This document shows, piece by piece, positions 25,004-33,512 of a DNA stretch of 64,000 bases; position 1 is the first letter of the stretch; the number at the start of each line of letters is the position of its first letter. The stretch lies in contig JAQFVV010012990.1 of NCBI GenBank assembly GCA_028023455.1, positions 194,087 to 258,086 of the forward strand, written 5' to 3'. A model generated the notes under the pieces. The model did no database searches, had not been told where the DNA came from, and was given only the letters and a program-made list of their open reading frames with translations. This DNA is from Epiperipatus broadwayi. Lineage: Eukaryota; Onychophora; Udeonychophora; Euonychophora; Peripatidae. The translations under genes were made by a program, and so were the position numbers.

Positions 25004-25246
25004 AAATAATTGATTATGAATAAAAGACTTTATAACTTCACTTTAAAAACTCATTTGTTTCTTCTTTTAGATTATTTGAGAGTTCTTTCGACATTTTTAT
25101 ATTATCAAAACTTTATCCATCTTAAACTTTTGATAATAATATAAAAATGTTGAAGGAACTCTCATATAGATAATCAAAAAAAAGAATCAATAAGTTTCTT
25201 AGTAAAGGATGGTTATGAAGGCCTTTATTCATAATCAATTGTTTTT
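25004..25246. repeat. 243-bp palindrome (foldback element)
   Basis: The arms, about 110 and 125 bp, meet near 25115. Paired landmarks are AATTGATTATGAATAAA / TTTATTCATAATCAATT at the ends and ATTTTTATATTATCAAAA / TTTTGATAATAATATAAAAAT in the centre. It ends 20 bp before the hAT element. Confidence 0.85.
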
Positions 25247-25265
25247 GTAATTCACTAATCTATTA

Positions 25266-25449
25266 CAGTATTTCTCAACCTGTAGGTCATGACCTCTTTG
25301 AGAATCAAACAACTCTTTCACAGGGGTCACCTAACCATTAGATAACATATTTTTGATTTATAACAGTAGCAAAATTACAGGTTAGGGGTTACTACAACAT
25401 AAGCAACTGTATTAAAGGGTCACAGAATTAGGAAGATTAAGAGCCACTG
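25266..25449. mobile_element. Short non-autonomous hAT element with perfect 8-bp TSD
   Basis: 184 bp bounded by CAGTATTTCTCAACCT and AGATTAAGAGCCACTG, imperfect inverted ends of the CAGTGGTTCTCAACC type. ATCTATTA is duplicated exactly at 25258-25265 and 25450-25457, the 8-bp target duplication typical of hAT. Internal strings (TTTCACAGGGGTCACCTAA, AGTAGCAAAATTACAG, CAACTGTATTAAAGGGTC) are, from memory, very like a non-autonomous hAT family known from vertebrate genomes. No coding capacity. Confidence 0.88.
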
Positions 25450-25474
25450 ATCTATTATATATTATATATATATT

Positions 25475-25476
<2 letters not shown>

Positions 25477-25512
<36 letters not shown>
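25477..25512. repeat. (TA)n microsatellite
   Basis: About 36 bp of TA between the hAT element and the family S dimer. Confidence 0.95.
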
Positions 25513-25515
<3 letters not shown>

Positions 25516-25666
25516 AAACCAGGCACTCTTCACAAATCTGGGAGCTCAATTGTAAGTATAGAGGATTTGAACTCAGATTTTCAAGCATCCTTCAACTATC
25601 CACACTATCTCATACAACTGATACACATGACCACATACATGTAGAAAAGATTAATAATCACCAATA

Positions 25667-25698
25667 TACGTATTTTGTGCTAAGCCAGCACTCATCAG
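25667..25698 (-). ncRNA. Hammerhead motif, family S dimer copy 1
   Basis: The minus strand reads CTGATGA, helix II GTGCT/AGCAC (5 perfect pairs) around GGCTT, then AAAATACGTA. The G expected at the start of GAAA is replaced (CAAAA), which should damage the catalytic core. A GUA triplet ends the motif. Confidence 0.5.
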
Positions 25699-26140
25699 TT
25701 GGTCCAGACTATCATCTCTCACATGTATATATAATCAATGCTCAGTTTATATTAAGGTAGCAAATCTTCATACTTTAATGGACAGGCTTCAATCCACTAC
25801 AACTTCCAACTTTTCAGCCATCCATATCATTGAAAATCTGATGATGAAAACTCAAATCCCATGTTAATGCTAATATTATTGCTATGCCCATGTTGACCCG
25901 AAGTCACTCTGACCCCTCATGTATAGGACAGTATCCATTAAATACATATGAGGGATGGACAGGATACAAGCTTAATATGTAAATATTTGAAACCAGGCAC
26001 TCTTCACAAACCTGGGATCTCAATTGTAAGTATAGAGGATTTGAACTCAGATTTTCAAGCACCCTTCAACTATCCACACTATCTCATACAACTGATACAC
26101 ATGACCACACACATGTAGAAAAGATTAATAATCACCAATA

Positions 26141-26172
26141 TACGTATTTCATGCTAAACCAGCACTCATCAG
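26141..26172 (-). ncRNA. Type I hammerhead ribozyme motif, family S dimer copy 2
   Basis: The minus strand reads CTGATGA, helix II GTGCT/AGCAT around GGTTT, GAAA, TACGTA. Both cores are intact and the GUA triplet is in place. It lies exactly 474 bp from copy 1. Confidence 0.7.
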
Positions 26173-26687
26173 TTGGTCCAGACTATCATCTCTCACACGT
26201 ATATATAATCATTGCTCAGTTTATATTAAGATAGCAAATCTTCATACTTTAATGGACAGGCTTCAATCCACTACAACCTCCAACTTTTCAGCCATCCATA
26301 TCATTGAAAATCTGATGATGAAAACTCAAATCCCATGCTAATGCTAGTATTATTGCTATGCCCATGTTGACCCGAAGTTTCAATTTAATATATATTTTTT
26401 AAGTTTCATTCTAGATTAAATTATTTTTATTATTTTTCCAACTGCATTATGTATTTAACAAGTAGTTGGTTTCTTGTCAATAGATTTAGGACAATGAGTT
26501 GTCAGTGTGATCAACAGAATTTAAGAACCATTAATCTACCTAAATGTGGACAAGGGATGGGGAACTGTTATTCTGTCAAGAGTGATTTTGATATTTTAAC
26601 AACATTCATGAGTCATACAAAATTTATTGACTTGAAAGTTAGCCTGCTATGTTTGAACAAACATTTGATTAATTTATCCCTAATCAT

Positions 26688-27569
26688 TAGAGAGTGGGCA
26701 ATCTTTTCAGCTGGCAGGCCAATTTCCACAAGCTTTTTTAAATGAGGGCCATATTTTTTGTGAATTAAAAATAAAGTAAGGTCATTATTACTGACTATTC
26801 CACATTTAATAATAATTTATCTAACTTGCCTTGTAATTATGACATATTTATATTCCAAATTTTTTTTTTATATTATGGACAGATCAATTCTTCAGCAGCT
26901 AGGATGCAGTCATTTATAAACTCCCCTTCAGAAAATGGTTTTGAAGTTTCTGCTTTGAATAAATGTAATTTGCCTTCACAGAATTTTCAGACTTGTTTGG
27001 ATCTTTTATGAGACATATCAGCCATTTGAGGAAGCTCCTTTTCAAGTTTTCTAATTTAATATTTTTTTTACAACTTTGTTGTAGTCAGGGCATTTAATAA
27101 ATAGTCTTTTCTATTAACTGAAATACTTTCCATGTATCGATATACTTTTTTTTTCTATATTGAAAATATAAGTTGATCCATTTCTATTGAAATGTGCAAT
27201 TCTCTGCATGATTTTTTTTTATTTTACTTGATGTAGCTATCCTAATAAAAAAAATAAATGCAAAATAATAATCATAAAACAATTCATATGCAAAAATTAC
27301 TACAAATATAAACAAAATGCCCTTGACATCCAAGATTAAATGTACAATCAAAAAGACTAACCAATATAGATATATTTATTGGAATATGACCCTCTGATAG
27401 CATGAACTAAAACTATTATAAAGAGTGGATGTAATTGAGAAAGTAAATATTTTATTTTACTTAACCTTTAATTCAATATTTGAACTAAGTACGTGTTTAA
27501 ATTGAAGTTTTATACAGGGCTATTTTACATACATTTTTGAAAATGTCCAGGGGCCATTTCCCCACCTAG
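26688..27569 (-). pseudogene. Decayed hAT transposase (GTF2IRD2/ZBED-like) between hAT-like ends
   Basis: On the minus strand at about 27060-26880 the readable peptide includes LEKELPQMADMSHKRSKQ and, after a stop, FKAETSKPFSEGEFINDCIL and AAEELICP. This strongly resembles the KPF(T/S)EGEF...C region of domesticated and wild hAT transposases of the GTF2IRD2/ZBED type. The left edge reads TAGAGAGTGGGCAATCTTTT and the right edge, reversed, CTAGGTGGGGAAATGGCC, both reminiscent of hAT termini. At under 900 bp it lacks most of the catalytic domain. I could not find a matching 8-bp target duplication, so the exact ends are uncertain. Confidence 0.6.
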
Positions 27570-27873
27570 TGTAAACAAACACAATCCATGAAATGCATAG
27601 TTAATGACTAACAAATCTATGGTTATAATGACAGTATTAAAAGAATTAATAAAGGGCCTAATAAATCCATTTCCTATTTAAAGTCTCTACAGTTTCCATT
27701 ATGAATTTTAATTACTAAAACTATCAAACAAATCCATATGCTACATAGTAGATTACTAATTGATGTTTTTAATCTTACTATTCAAATTATTATTCTTATT
27801 TAATAAATTTAAGCTTTATTTTTATATTATTATTTATTTACATTATCTTTTTCTTTTTTAATTTTATTTTTAG
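27570..27873. other. No gene recognised; pyrimidine tract before exon
   Basis: AT-rich DNA ending in a long T-rich tract (27845-27870) with TTTTTAG, a good splice acceptor for the exon at 27874. Confidence 0.5.
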
Positions 27874-27933
27874 GATTACAAGGAAGTGGAAAGAAAAATC
27901 GTAGATCAGGAATCTGAATATCTCAAAAAGCGG
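27874..27933 (+). CDS. Candidate host-gene exon (20 codons)
   Basis: A 60-bp open segment sits between a strong polypyrimidine tract with TTTTTAG and the donor GTAATG. In its only fully open frame it reads DYKEVERKIVDQESEYLKKR, a charged peptide with the look of a coiled coil. Splice phase is 0 at both ends and is compatible with the next candidate at 33082-33155. Codon use is far less AT-biased than in the flanks and there are no stops. I do not recognise the gene. The intron to the next exon would be about 5.1 kb and is full of mobile elements, which would explain the general nature of the window. Confidence 0.6.
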
Positions 27934-28380
27934 GTAATGAAAGATTTTTAATGATCAAAGTTAATAGTAAATCTTATTAAATGAAAAATTTCATTCATTT
28001 TTTGTTTGATAGTGATCCATGATATAATTTTTATATGTACAGTATTAGTTATTGCACCTATATGAGATATCAAGGGTTTTTTTAACATCTGGAAAATGTA
28101 TTTTTTAACATCTAGAAAATGTATTCATATCTAACCAAATTTTTTAGATTGAACATGAATTCCTCACTAATTTTATCAAATCTCTTGTAAATTTTTACCA
28201 ATCTTTCTTGCTAAGAAAATATTTCATGTGAAAACTTCCATTCAACAAGTGACCATATTCAAAGCTAAAAGATTCGATTGGTGACAAATACAATCTTAGG
28301 CACATTAGTCAATGTATTACATATATGAAAATCATGCAGAGCCAAACCATTTCAGAATTTTATACAAATCTATTATACAC
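27934..28380. other. Presumed intron start, no feature
   Basis: AT-rich DNA between the exon candidate and the TIR element. A 24-bp motif (TTTTTTAACATCTGGAAAATG) occurs twice near 28079 and 28101. Confidence 0.4.
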
Positions 28381-29814
28381 ACAGTTCTCATTTTATGTGA
28401 ATTTTTTTAATGCAATTTTGAAGTTATGCGATTCATGTTTCTTCTTAATGTCTTTGTATGTGGTTTTCTTTCATGCAATAAAAATTATAAGACCAGAAAT
28501 CAAGCTCTGATAATGCACTATTACATGAAATATTATAAATTTCATGCACTCATGTTATATTTAAAGTAATAGCACATTATCGAAGTTAAATTTCCATCTA
28601 ATAATTTCAATATTTTCAGTGCTTTATAATAGTATTGTAATAGATTTTATGCATTAAAGAAGTTCATAATTCACTTAAAAACAGTATTTCCCCATTTTAT
28701 ATACACACATTAAATTTTATAAGATTATAATGTAAATCTTTTCAAACATTATAGATGCCTATACTATGCATGTTGTTGTTTTTGCATTTTAAATCACATT
28801 CTATTTTTGCTTTTTAAAAAAAGAGTACATAGTCAATTAATCATTTAGTGTCTGTAAGTTTATTTTTAAAAGGTAAGTAACAACAGTGAACACAATTAAA
28901 AATTAAAATCTGATTTTTAATTGTAATTAACAATTTAAAAATTACATAATGTGATCTGAAATTAACGTGATGCAAAACGATGAAATATGATTTTTAAACG
29001 GAATTGAAAATTAAAAAATTAGACAAAAAAATAAGAATTGAATTTTTAATTGTTAGTTTCAAAATAAAATTTTCACAACAGTAGTGCATAGGTGTCTTTT
29101 TATTATCATATGTCTAAGTTCTTATTTTTATTTTAAACTTTTAGTTTACCCTAATGGAGAGGAAAAAACATCCAAAAAAATGAATTTCTTTGGGGAAAAA
29201 AATTTAATTTTTGATCGCTTAGCAAAATAGAAAGGATCAACAGCAATTGGAAAACATTTTAGTTTAGGTGAGTCCACTATAAGAGCAATTAAAAAAATTA
29301 AGTTGGCTCTAGTTGTATTTCCTCTTGTGATGAATCTGATGTCTTGCCAGTTCACAAATGAATCTGCATATCGTCAAATAGTGATAATGATTAAAATACT
29401 GTACATGTATGGCAAAATGTAAAATACTGTAAATTATGCATAAAGAGGACAGTGTGACTGCCTTACAAGCAGTTTCCCGGGTTGCAGGTTCGCATCCCAG
29501 CCGATGCTATGACACTTTAAAATATATATATATATTGCTTTGAATAAAATTAAATACTGTAGTTAATAAAAAAAATAAAAAAGGTTGTCTTGTAACAATT
29601 TTTTTCAAATTTTAAATTTTTTATTAGTCATATTTAATTTCCAGTTAATGCAAATTTTAAAGTAATTTTATGTTGTTGCTTTGCTTTTATGCGATTTTTG
29701 AAAATTACAGTATGTATCCCCCATTTTTCAAGGTAAGTTAAGTCTGTTTTTGTGTGATTTCTTTTGTGCATGTTTTCTGAGGAACCTATCTACCACATAA
29801 AACAAGATTCAGGT
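28381..29814. mobile_element. TIR DNA element, family T, copy 1
   Basis: It matches the element at 35865-37040 along its whole length, with many small differences. The right end reads TACCACATAAAACAAG then ATTCAGGT, a decayed form of the ACCTGGGTCTC-type terminus. It has no coding capacity. It is longer than copy 2 mainly because a SINE is inserted at 29445 and because of other small indels. Confidence 0.7.
29445..29535 (+). mobile_element. tRNA-derived SINE nested in family T copy 1
   Basis: A diverged SINE with B box GGTTCGCATCCC and the shared end GCCGATGCTATGA. Copy 2 of the host element reads straight through the site (GCATAAAAATATATTA near 36750), so this is a clean insertion relative to an empty site. 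The 5' part is partly deleted. Confidence 0.75.
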
Positions 29815-30448
29815 ATATAAATCAGTTGTGCCCAATCCATGGGTTGTAATTTCTCGAGGGGGGGCATAAAAACTTTTTGGCATTCCAAAATTTTTAAAAA
29901 ATTCTTTTAAGTTTTGGATAATGATAAGATCACATGAAAATACATTTTTTTGGTATGTAATATAATTTTTTTATAATTACATGATGTGCTTCAAAAAATT
30001 CATTTCAAATCATATGTGCTTAATATCAAAATATTAGGAAATATAAATTTGTATATTAATTAAAAATATTACACATGGGAAAGAGAAATATAAATAATTC
30101 CCTGTGGGTGTGCATTTAATTTAAAAAAGTCAGATAGATTAATTTTTAACTAAAGTTTAAAGTTTATATCTGAGCTAGAAACAATCTTTAGTTTAATAAA
30201 TGATTAATGACAATTATTATTATATTTATCAAGAGTGAATTGTGTCAAAGTTGTGGATGGAGTAGGTTTGATAATAGTTAATCAAAATGTAATAATTAAA
30301 ACTACTTCTGTTTTACTATGAATAATCTTTTATAACAGAGGGAAAACTCTCCATAAAGTTATATCACCCAGTGCAAGCAAGCATAAACAATGAAGGCAGG
30401 AAGGTTTGTGTCTAAATTTTCCATCTAGTATCTATTCATTCAATATCT

Positions 30449-30490
30449 TCAGACTAGTTTCTAGCTTGTGGCTTTCATCGGGGAGGAACC
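30449..30490 (-). ncRNA. Hammerhead-like motif, family R unit 1
   Basis: The minus strand reads CCGATGA (one change from CTGATGA), helix II AGC/GCT around CACAA, GAAAC, TA, GTC. The helix II pair is AGC/GCT here and GGC/GCC at 51307, a compensatory change. Confidence 0.5.
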
Positions 30491-30540
30491 TTGAATGGTT
30501 TGTGCATAAAATCTCCATTTAGTGCCTATTTACCCAATAT

Positions 30541-30582
30541 CCCCAGACTAGTTTTTAGTTTGTGACTTTTATCATTGAGGAC
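30541..30582 (-). ncRNA. Degenerate hammerhead-like motif, family R unit 2
   Basis: This is the same motif 94 bp away, reading CAATGATA, AGT/ACT helix, AAAAAC, TA, GTC. Both cores are mutated, but helix II pairing is kept. Confidence 0.4.
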
Positions 30583-31077
30583 CCTTGTATCTGAAAGCAT
30601 TGCACCTAGATCTTAGGATCTAATGTAATCCTCCAGCAGACACCTTTTACCTTATTTGCTAACTATAAAGCTATGAGTCTAAAATGAAAACCCAATAACA
30701 TTTTGGTATCTTTGGTTCTTTATAACCGCAGTTATCATGTTCCCATTTGTCAGGATTAGTATTAAACCACTAAATATCACATGATCACCATTTTTTATAC
30801 TTACAAAAGCTGTTATAACAGAGGAAGAACTAAATTTTGCCTCTGTTATAACAGCTTATGTACGCATAAGGAATGATGACCATGCAATGTTTAGAGGTTT
30901 AATAATCTTTTATATCATATTGCTAATTTAAGCATGGTAAAAACAAATAATGGGTCACATTGCATCAAATTTTCATCTGAGGAAGGAAATTACAAGTGTA
31001 AGAAGGTTGTGCACCACTGATATAGATCAACAAAATCTCAAACTTATGATTTTTTAAATTAATTTTAAAGTTACCAC

Positions 31078-32036
31078 TTCAATCTTTTAATTTTTTCAAT
31101 GAAGTCAGTAACACATGTTTGTTCTCTTACCCATACATTGCGTTTTCAATCTCTTCTTGTTACTCCCAACATACATCTCTCCATACTTCTTTGAGTAGTC
31201 TGAAGGTTCTGTATAGCTCTTCTATTAAGTGTCCAAGTCTCAGATCCATAAGTAAGAACTGGTAAAACCCATTTGTTAAAAACCTTCCTTTTCAAATACA
31301 TAGGCTTATTTCCTTTTAGCATCAAGTTATTTTTACCAAAAATGCTCCAACCAAATTTAATTCTATGATTAATTTCCTCCATTATGTTTCCATCTGTATT
31401 AATAATCTGTCCAAGGTATTTGTAACTGTTAACTTCTTCTAATTCTTCATAATCAATCTTTATTTTCATATTTTGAGCAAATCGATTAAACATTACTTTA
31501 GTCATTTTAACATTTATCTTTAGTCCTACTTTCCTACTTTCATCTGATAATTCCTGCAACAAATCCTGCAGCTCTGAAGCATTATTTGCAAAAACAACTA
31601 CATCATCTGCAAAATCTAAATGACTTAAATAATCTCCATTTACTTTCACTCCTTTAGTTTCCCATTTTAATCCACAAAATACTTCTGGCAGCACTGCTCT
31701 AAAAAGTTTTGGAGATATGGAATCACCTTGTCTTACACCTTTCTCAATGTTGACTTTCTTAGTATCATAATGTAATCTAATTGTTGCTGTTGCATTTTTA
31801 TAAATATTCTTTAAAATATGAAAATATCCTGGATCTACACCTTGATGATTCAATGCTTTAATCACTGAATAAATGTTTATAGATTCAAATGCCTTTTCAT
31901 AATCTACAAATCCTAAGTATAATGGCAACTCATATTCATTTGTCCTTTTTATAACTTCTCTCAATACCTGGATATGATTTACTGTACTAAAACCACTTTT
32001 AAATCCAAATAAATAAATACAAATACATAAATACAA
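31078..32036 (-). pseudogene. RTE-like LINE (family C), longest reverse transcriptase
   Basis: A 296-codon open frame (32036-31146) gives an almost complete reverse transcriptase palm and thumb. It has motif A VDYEKAFESI, the VRQGDSISPKLF motif B region, the catalytic FADDVVVF, then GLKINVKMTKVMF and a C-terminal YGSETWTLNRRAIQ. This order and wording is that of the RTE-like endonuclease/RT proteins common in invertebrates. The N-terminal endonuclease is missing (5' truncation at about 32000) and the last part of the coding region and the GAT-repeat tail seen at 10063 and 44980 are also missing. The remaining frame has no stop, so it is fairly young. The first residues of the frame (MYLCICIYLF) are flank, not element. 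Confidence 0.85.
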
Positions 32037-32354
32037 ATATTATTGATGTATTTGTTTTGTGTTTGTATGTATGATAATAAAAGATATTTAATTAGGAATA
32101 TTTGTGTTCATAATTGTAAACCATTTTGTCTAATAGGAGTAGTCTTTTGAGAAATAGGTTTGTCTATTTTATTTATTCATAGTACATTATGAAATAAATG
32201 TATGTCTGGTTTGTATAAGTGATTTGAAACTTGTCTCAATTATACATAAGCAACCAATAAAATGCTACAGCTAGCTTATATTGCTAGTTTCTGTTTCTAT
32301 ATTGGTTTGTATATTTTAAACTGTGTGGAAGACAAAAATTACCTACATTGAAGA
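32037..32354. other. No gene recognised
   Basis: AT-rich spacer; nothing supported. Confidence 0.45.
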
Positions 32355-32594
<240 letters not shown>

Positions 32595-33081
32595 AAGTAT
32601 ATGTTGGACAATTTTCATGGTCTGCTTTAGAAAAATGCAAATCTTATTTAAATTTTTTAAATACATTTAACTGTTAGCAATACAGACAGGTTAGTACATA
32701 ACACAGTGTTTTAAGTGGTATTGTTATCTTCTCATCTTCTGGTGGTGTTGGCTTGATCAGTTACAGCACTAGCACAAGAATCAAACCTGGGACCATTTAA
32801 TTTATGAATATTGAGTTGAAAGTAGTACTCTAACTAAGTAGATTCATTTATGATTTCATCTAAAATTCATTATTTATTAATCTAAATGTTCCAGGTTCAT
32901 TTCCCTTATGCTATTACTAACAGCTGAATATATTTGAAAGGTTTAAATAAAGTTTGGTTTTTTTCTAAAGCCATTTGACAATTAGTTAATTACAAGTTAA
33001 ATGCTATTATCATAAATATTTATACAAATATTGTTATTATTGTTATTACCATCACCACTTTAATGGTTTTGGGTTTTTTAG
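32595..33081. other. Presumed intron, no feature
   Basis: AT-rich DNA ending in a T-rich tract and GGGTTTTTTAG before the next exon candidate. A minus-strand B-box-like string near 32790-32805 is too weak to call. Confidence 0.4.
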
Positions 33082-33155
33082 GCAAAAGAAATAATTCAAG
33101 AACAAGAAAGGATCCGTAAAAAGTCAATCAAAGATGAGTTTCAGAGCAAGAACAG
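33082..33155 (+). CDS. Candidate host-gene exon (24 codons plus 2 nt)
   Basis: A 74-bp open segment lies between GTTTTTTAG and the donor GTAAAT. In phase 0, following the exon at 27874-27933, it reads AKEIIQEQERIRKKS then IKDEFQSKNR, again highly charged and helix-prone. It ends with two extra bases, so the next exon must supply one base first. The splice sites are good and the peptide style matches that of the previous candidate, which makes one gene likely. I do not recognise it. Confidence 0.6.
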
Positions 33156-33310
33156 GTAAATTATTCTTATGAAATAATTTTCAAATGCAATAACAGGTGT
33201 TTCCCATTTCACAATCACCTTTATTATATTTTTGTAGTCTAAAGTAAATAAGATTATAAACATTAATTTAGCTATTATTAATTAATACCACTAATAATAT
33301 TGTTATGTAA

Positions 33311-33512
33311 TTCATATATATATTGCTTATAATAATTTCTCTCATATACACTTTATTTTCCTGTCAGTTTAAAAGCTAGAGAAAATTGAGAAAGCTCTGA
33401 TGAAGACTGCTGGACAGTCGAAACTGTCAGAAAAATAAAGAAGTTTTATTAAAGAAATTTTTTGCATTAAAGTGTATATGAGAGAAGTTATTATAAGCAA
33501 TATATATGAATA
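33311..33512. repeat. Palindrome with central hammerhead
   Basis: TTCATATATATATTGCTTAT and onward at 33311-33372 is inverted at about 33421-33512. The right arm carries about 28 extra bp. The space between the arms holds the ribozyme motif at 33397-33428. Confidence 0.8.
33397..33428 (+). ncRNA. Type I hammerhead ribozyme motif (PLE type)
   Basis: CTGATGA, helix II GACTG/CAGTC (5 perfect pairs) around CTGGA, GAAAC, T, GTC. Both cores are canonical, with a GUC cleavage triplet and a minimal stem III as in PLE hammerheads. Stem I is only two pairs next to the core; further pairing (CTTTATTTTCCT with AGAAAAATAAAG) requires an inserted 36-nt stretch to loop out. Confidence 0.65.

Larger units (their letters stand above)
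25511..26378 (-). mobile_element. Direct dimer of ribozyme/tRNA-like SINE, family S (474-bp unit)
   Basis: Two direct copies (25511-25904 and 25985-26378, 394 bp each, few differences) lie exactly 474 bp apart, with 80 bp of sequence from one unit between them. On the minus strand each has a hammerhead motif followed about 90 bp later by a B box (GAGTTCAAATCCTC). Minus-strand transcription through both ribozymes would release a 474-nt unit. No open frame. A single copy in the opposite orientation is at 21060-21380. Confidence 0.8.
30335..30900 (-). mobile_element. Family R ribozyme-bearing insert with perfect 14-bp TSD
   Basis: The insert is flanked by AATAATCTTTTATA at 30321-30334 and 30901-30914, identical in all 14 bases. 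It contains a 94-bp tandem dimer in which each unit holds a hammerhead-type core on the minus strand. It ends in a palindrome (about 30763-30900) whose apex has 17-bp perfect arms (AGCTGTTATAACAGAGG). No open frame. Related copies are at 50211-50500 and 51190-51452. The 14-bp duplication suggests retrotransposition. Confidence 0.75.
29823..31019. mobile_element. Non-autonomous hAT element (about 1.2 kb including nested insert)
   Basis: Ends are CAGTTGTGCCCAATCC and, reversed, CAGTGGTGCACAACC. The flanks ATATAAAT (29815-29822) and ATATAGAT (31020-31027) agree at 7 of 8 positions, as expected of an older hAT target duplication. It begins directly at the right end of family T copy 1. About 566 bp of it is the later family R insertion, leaving about 620 bp of hAT sequence with no coding frame. 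Confidence 0.7.

Noticed and set aside
25838-25856. Second CTGATGA in the family S unit (CTGATGATGAAAAC), also at 26312
   Set aside because: The two core strings are directly adjacent and leave no helix II.
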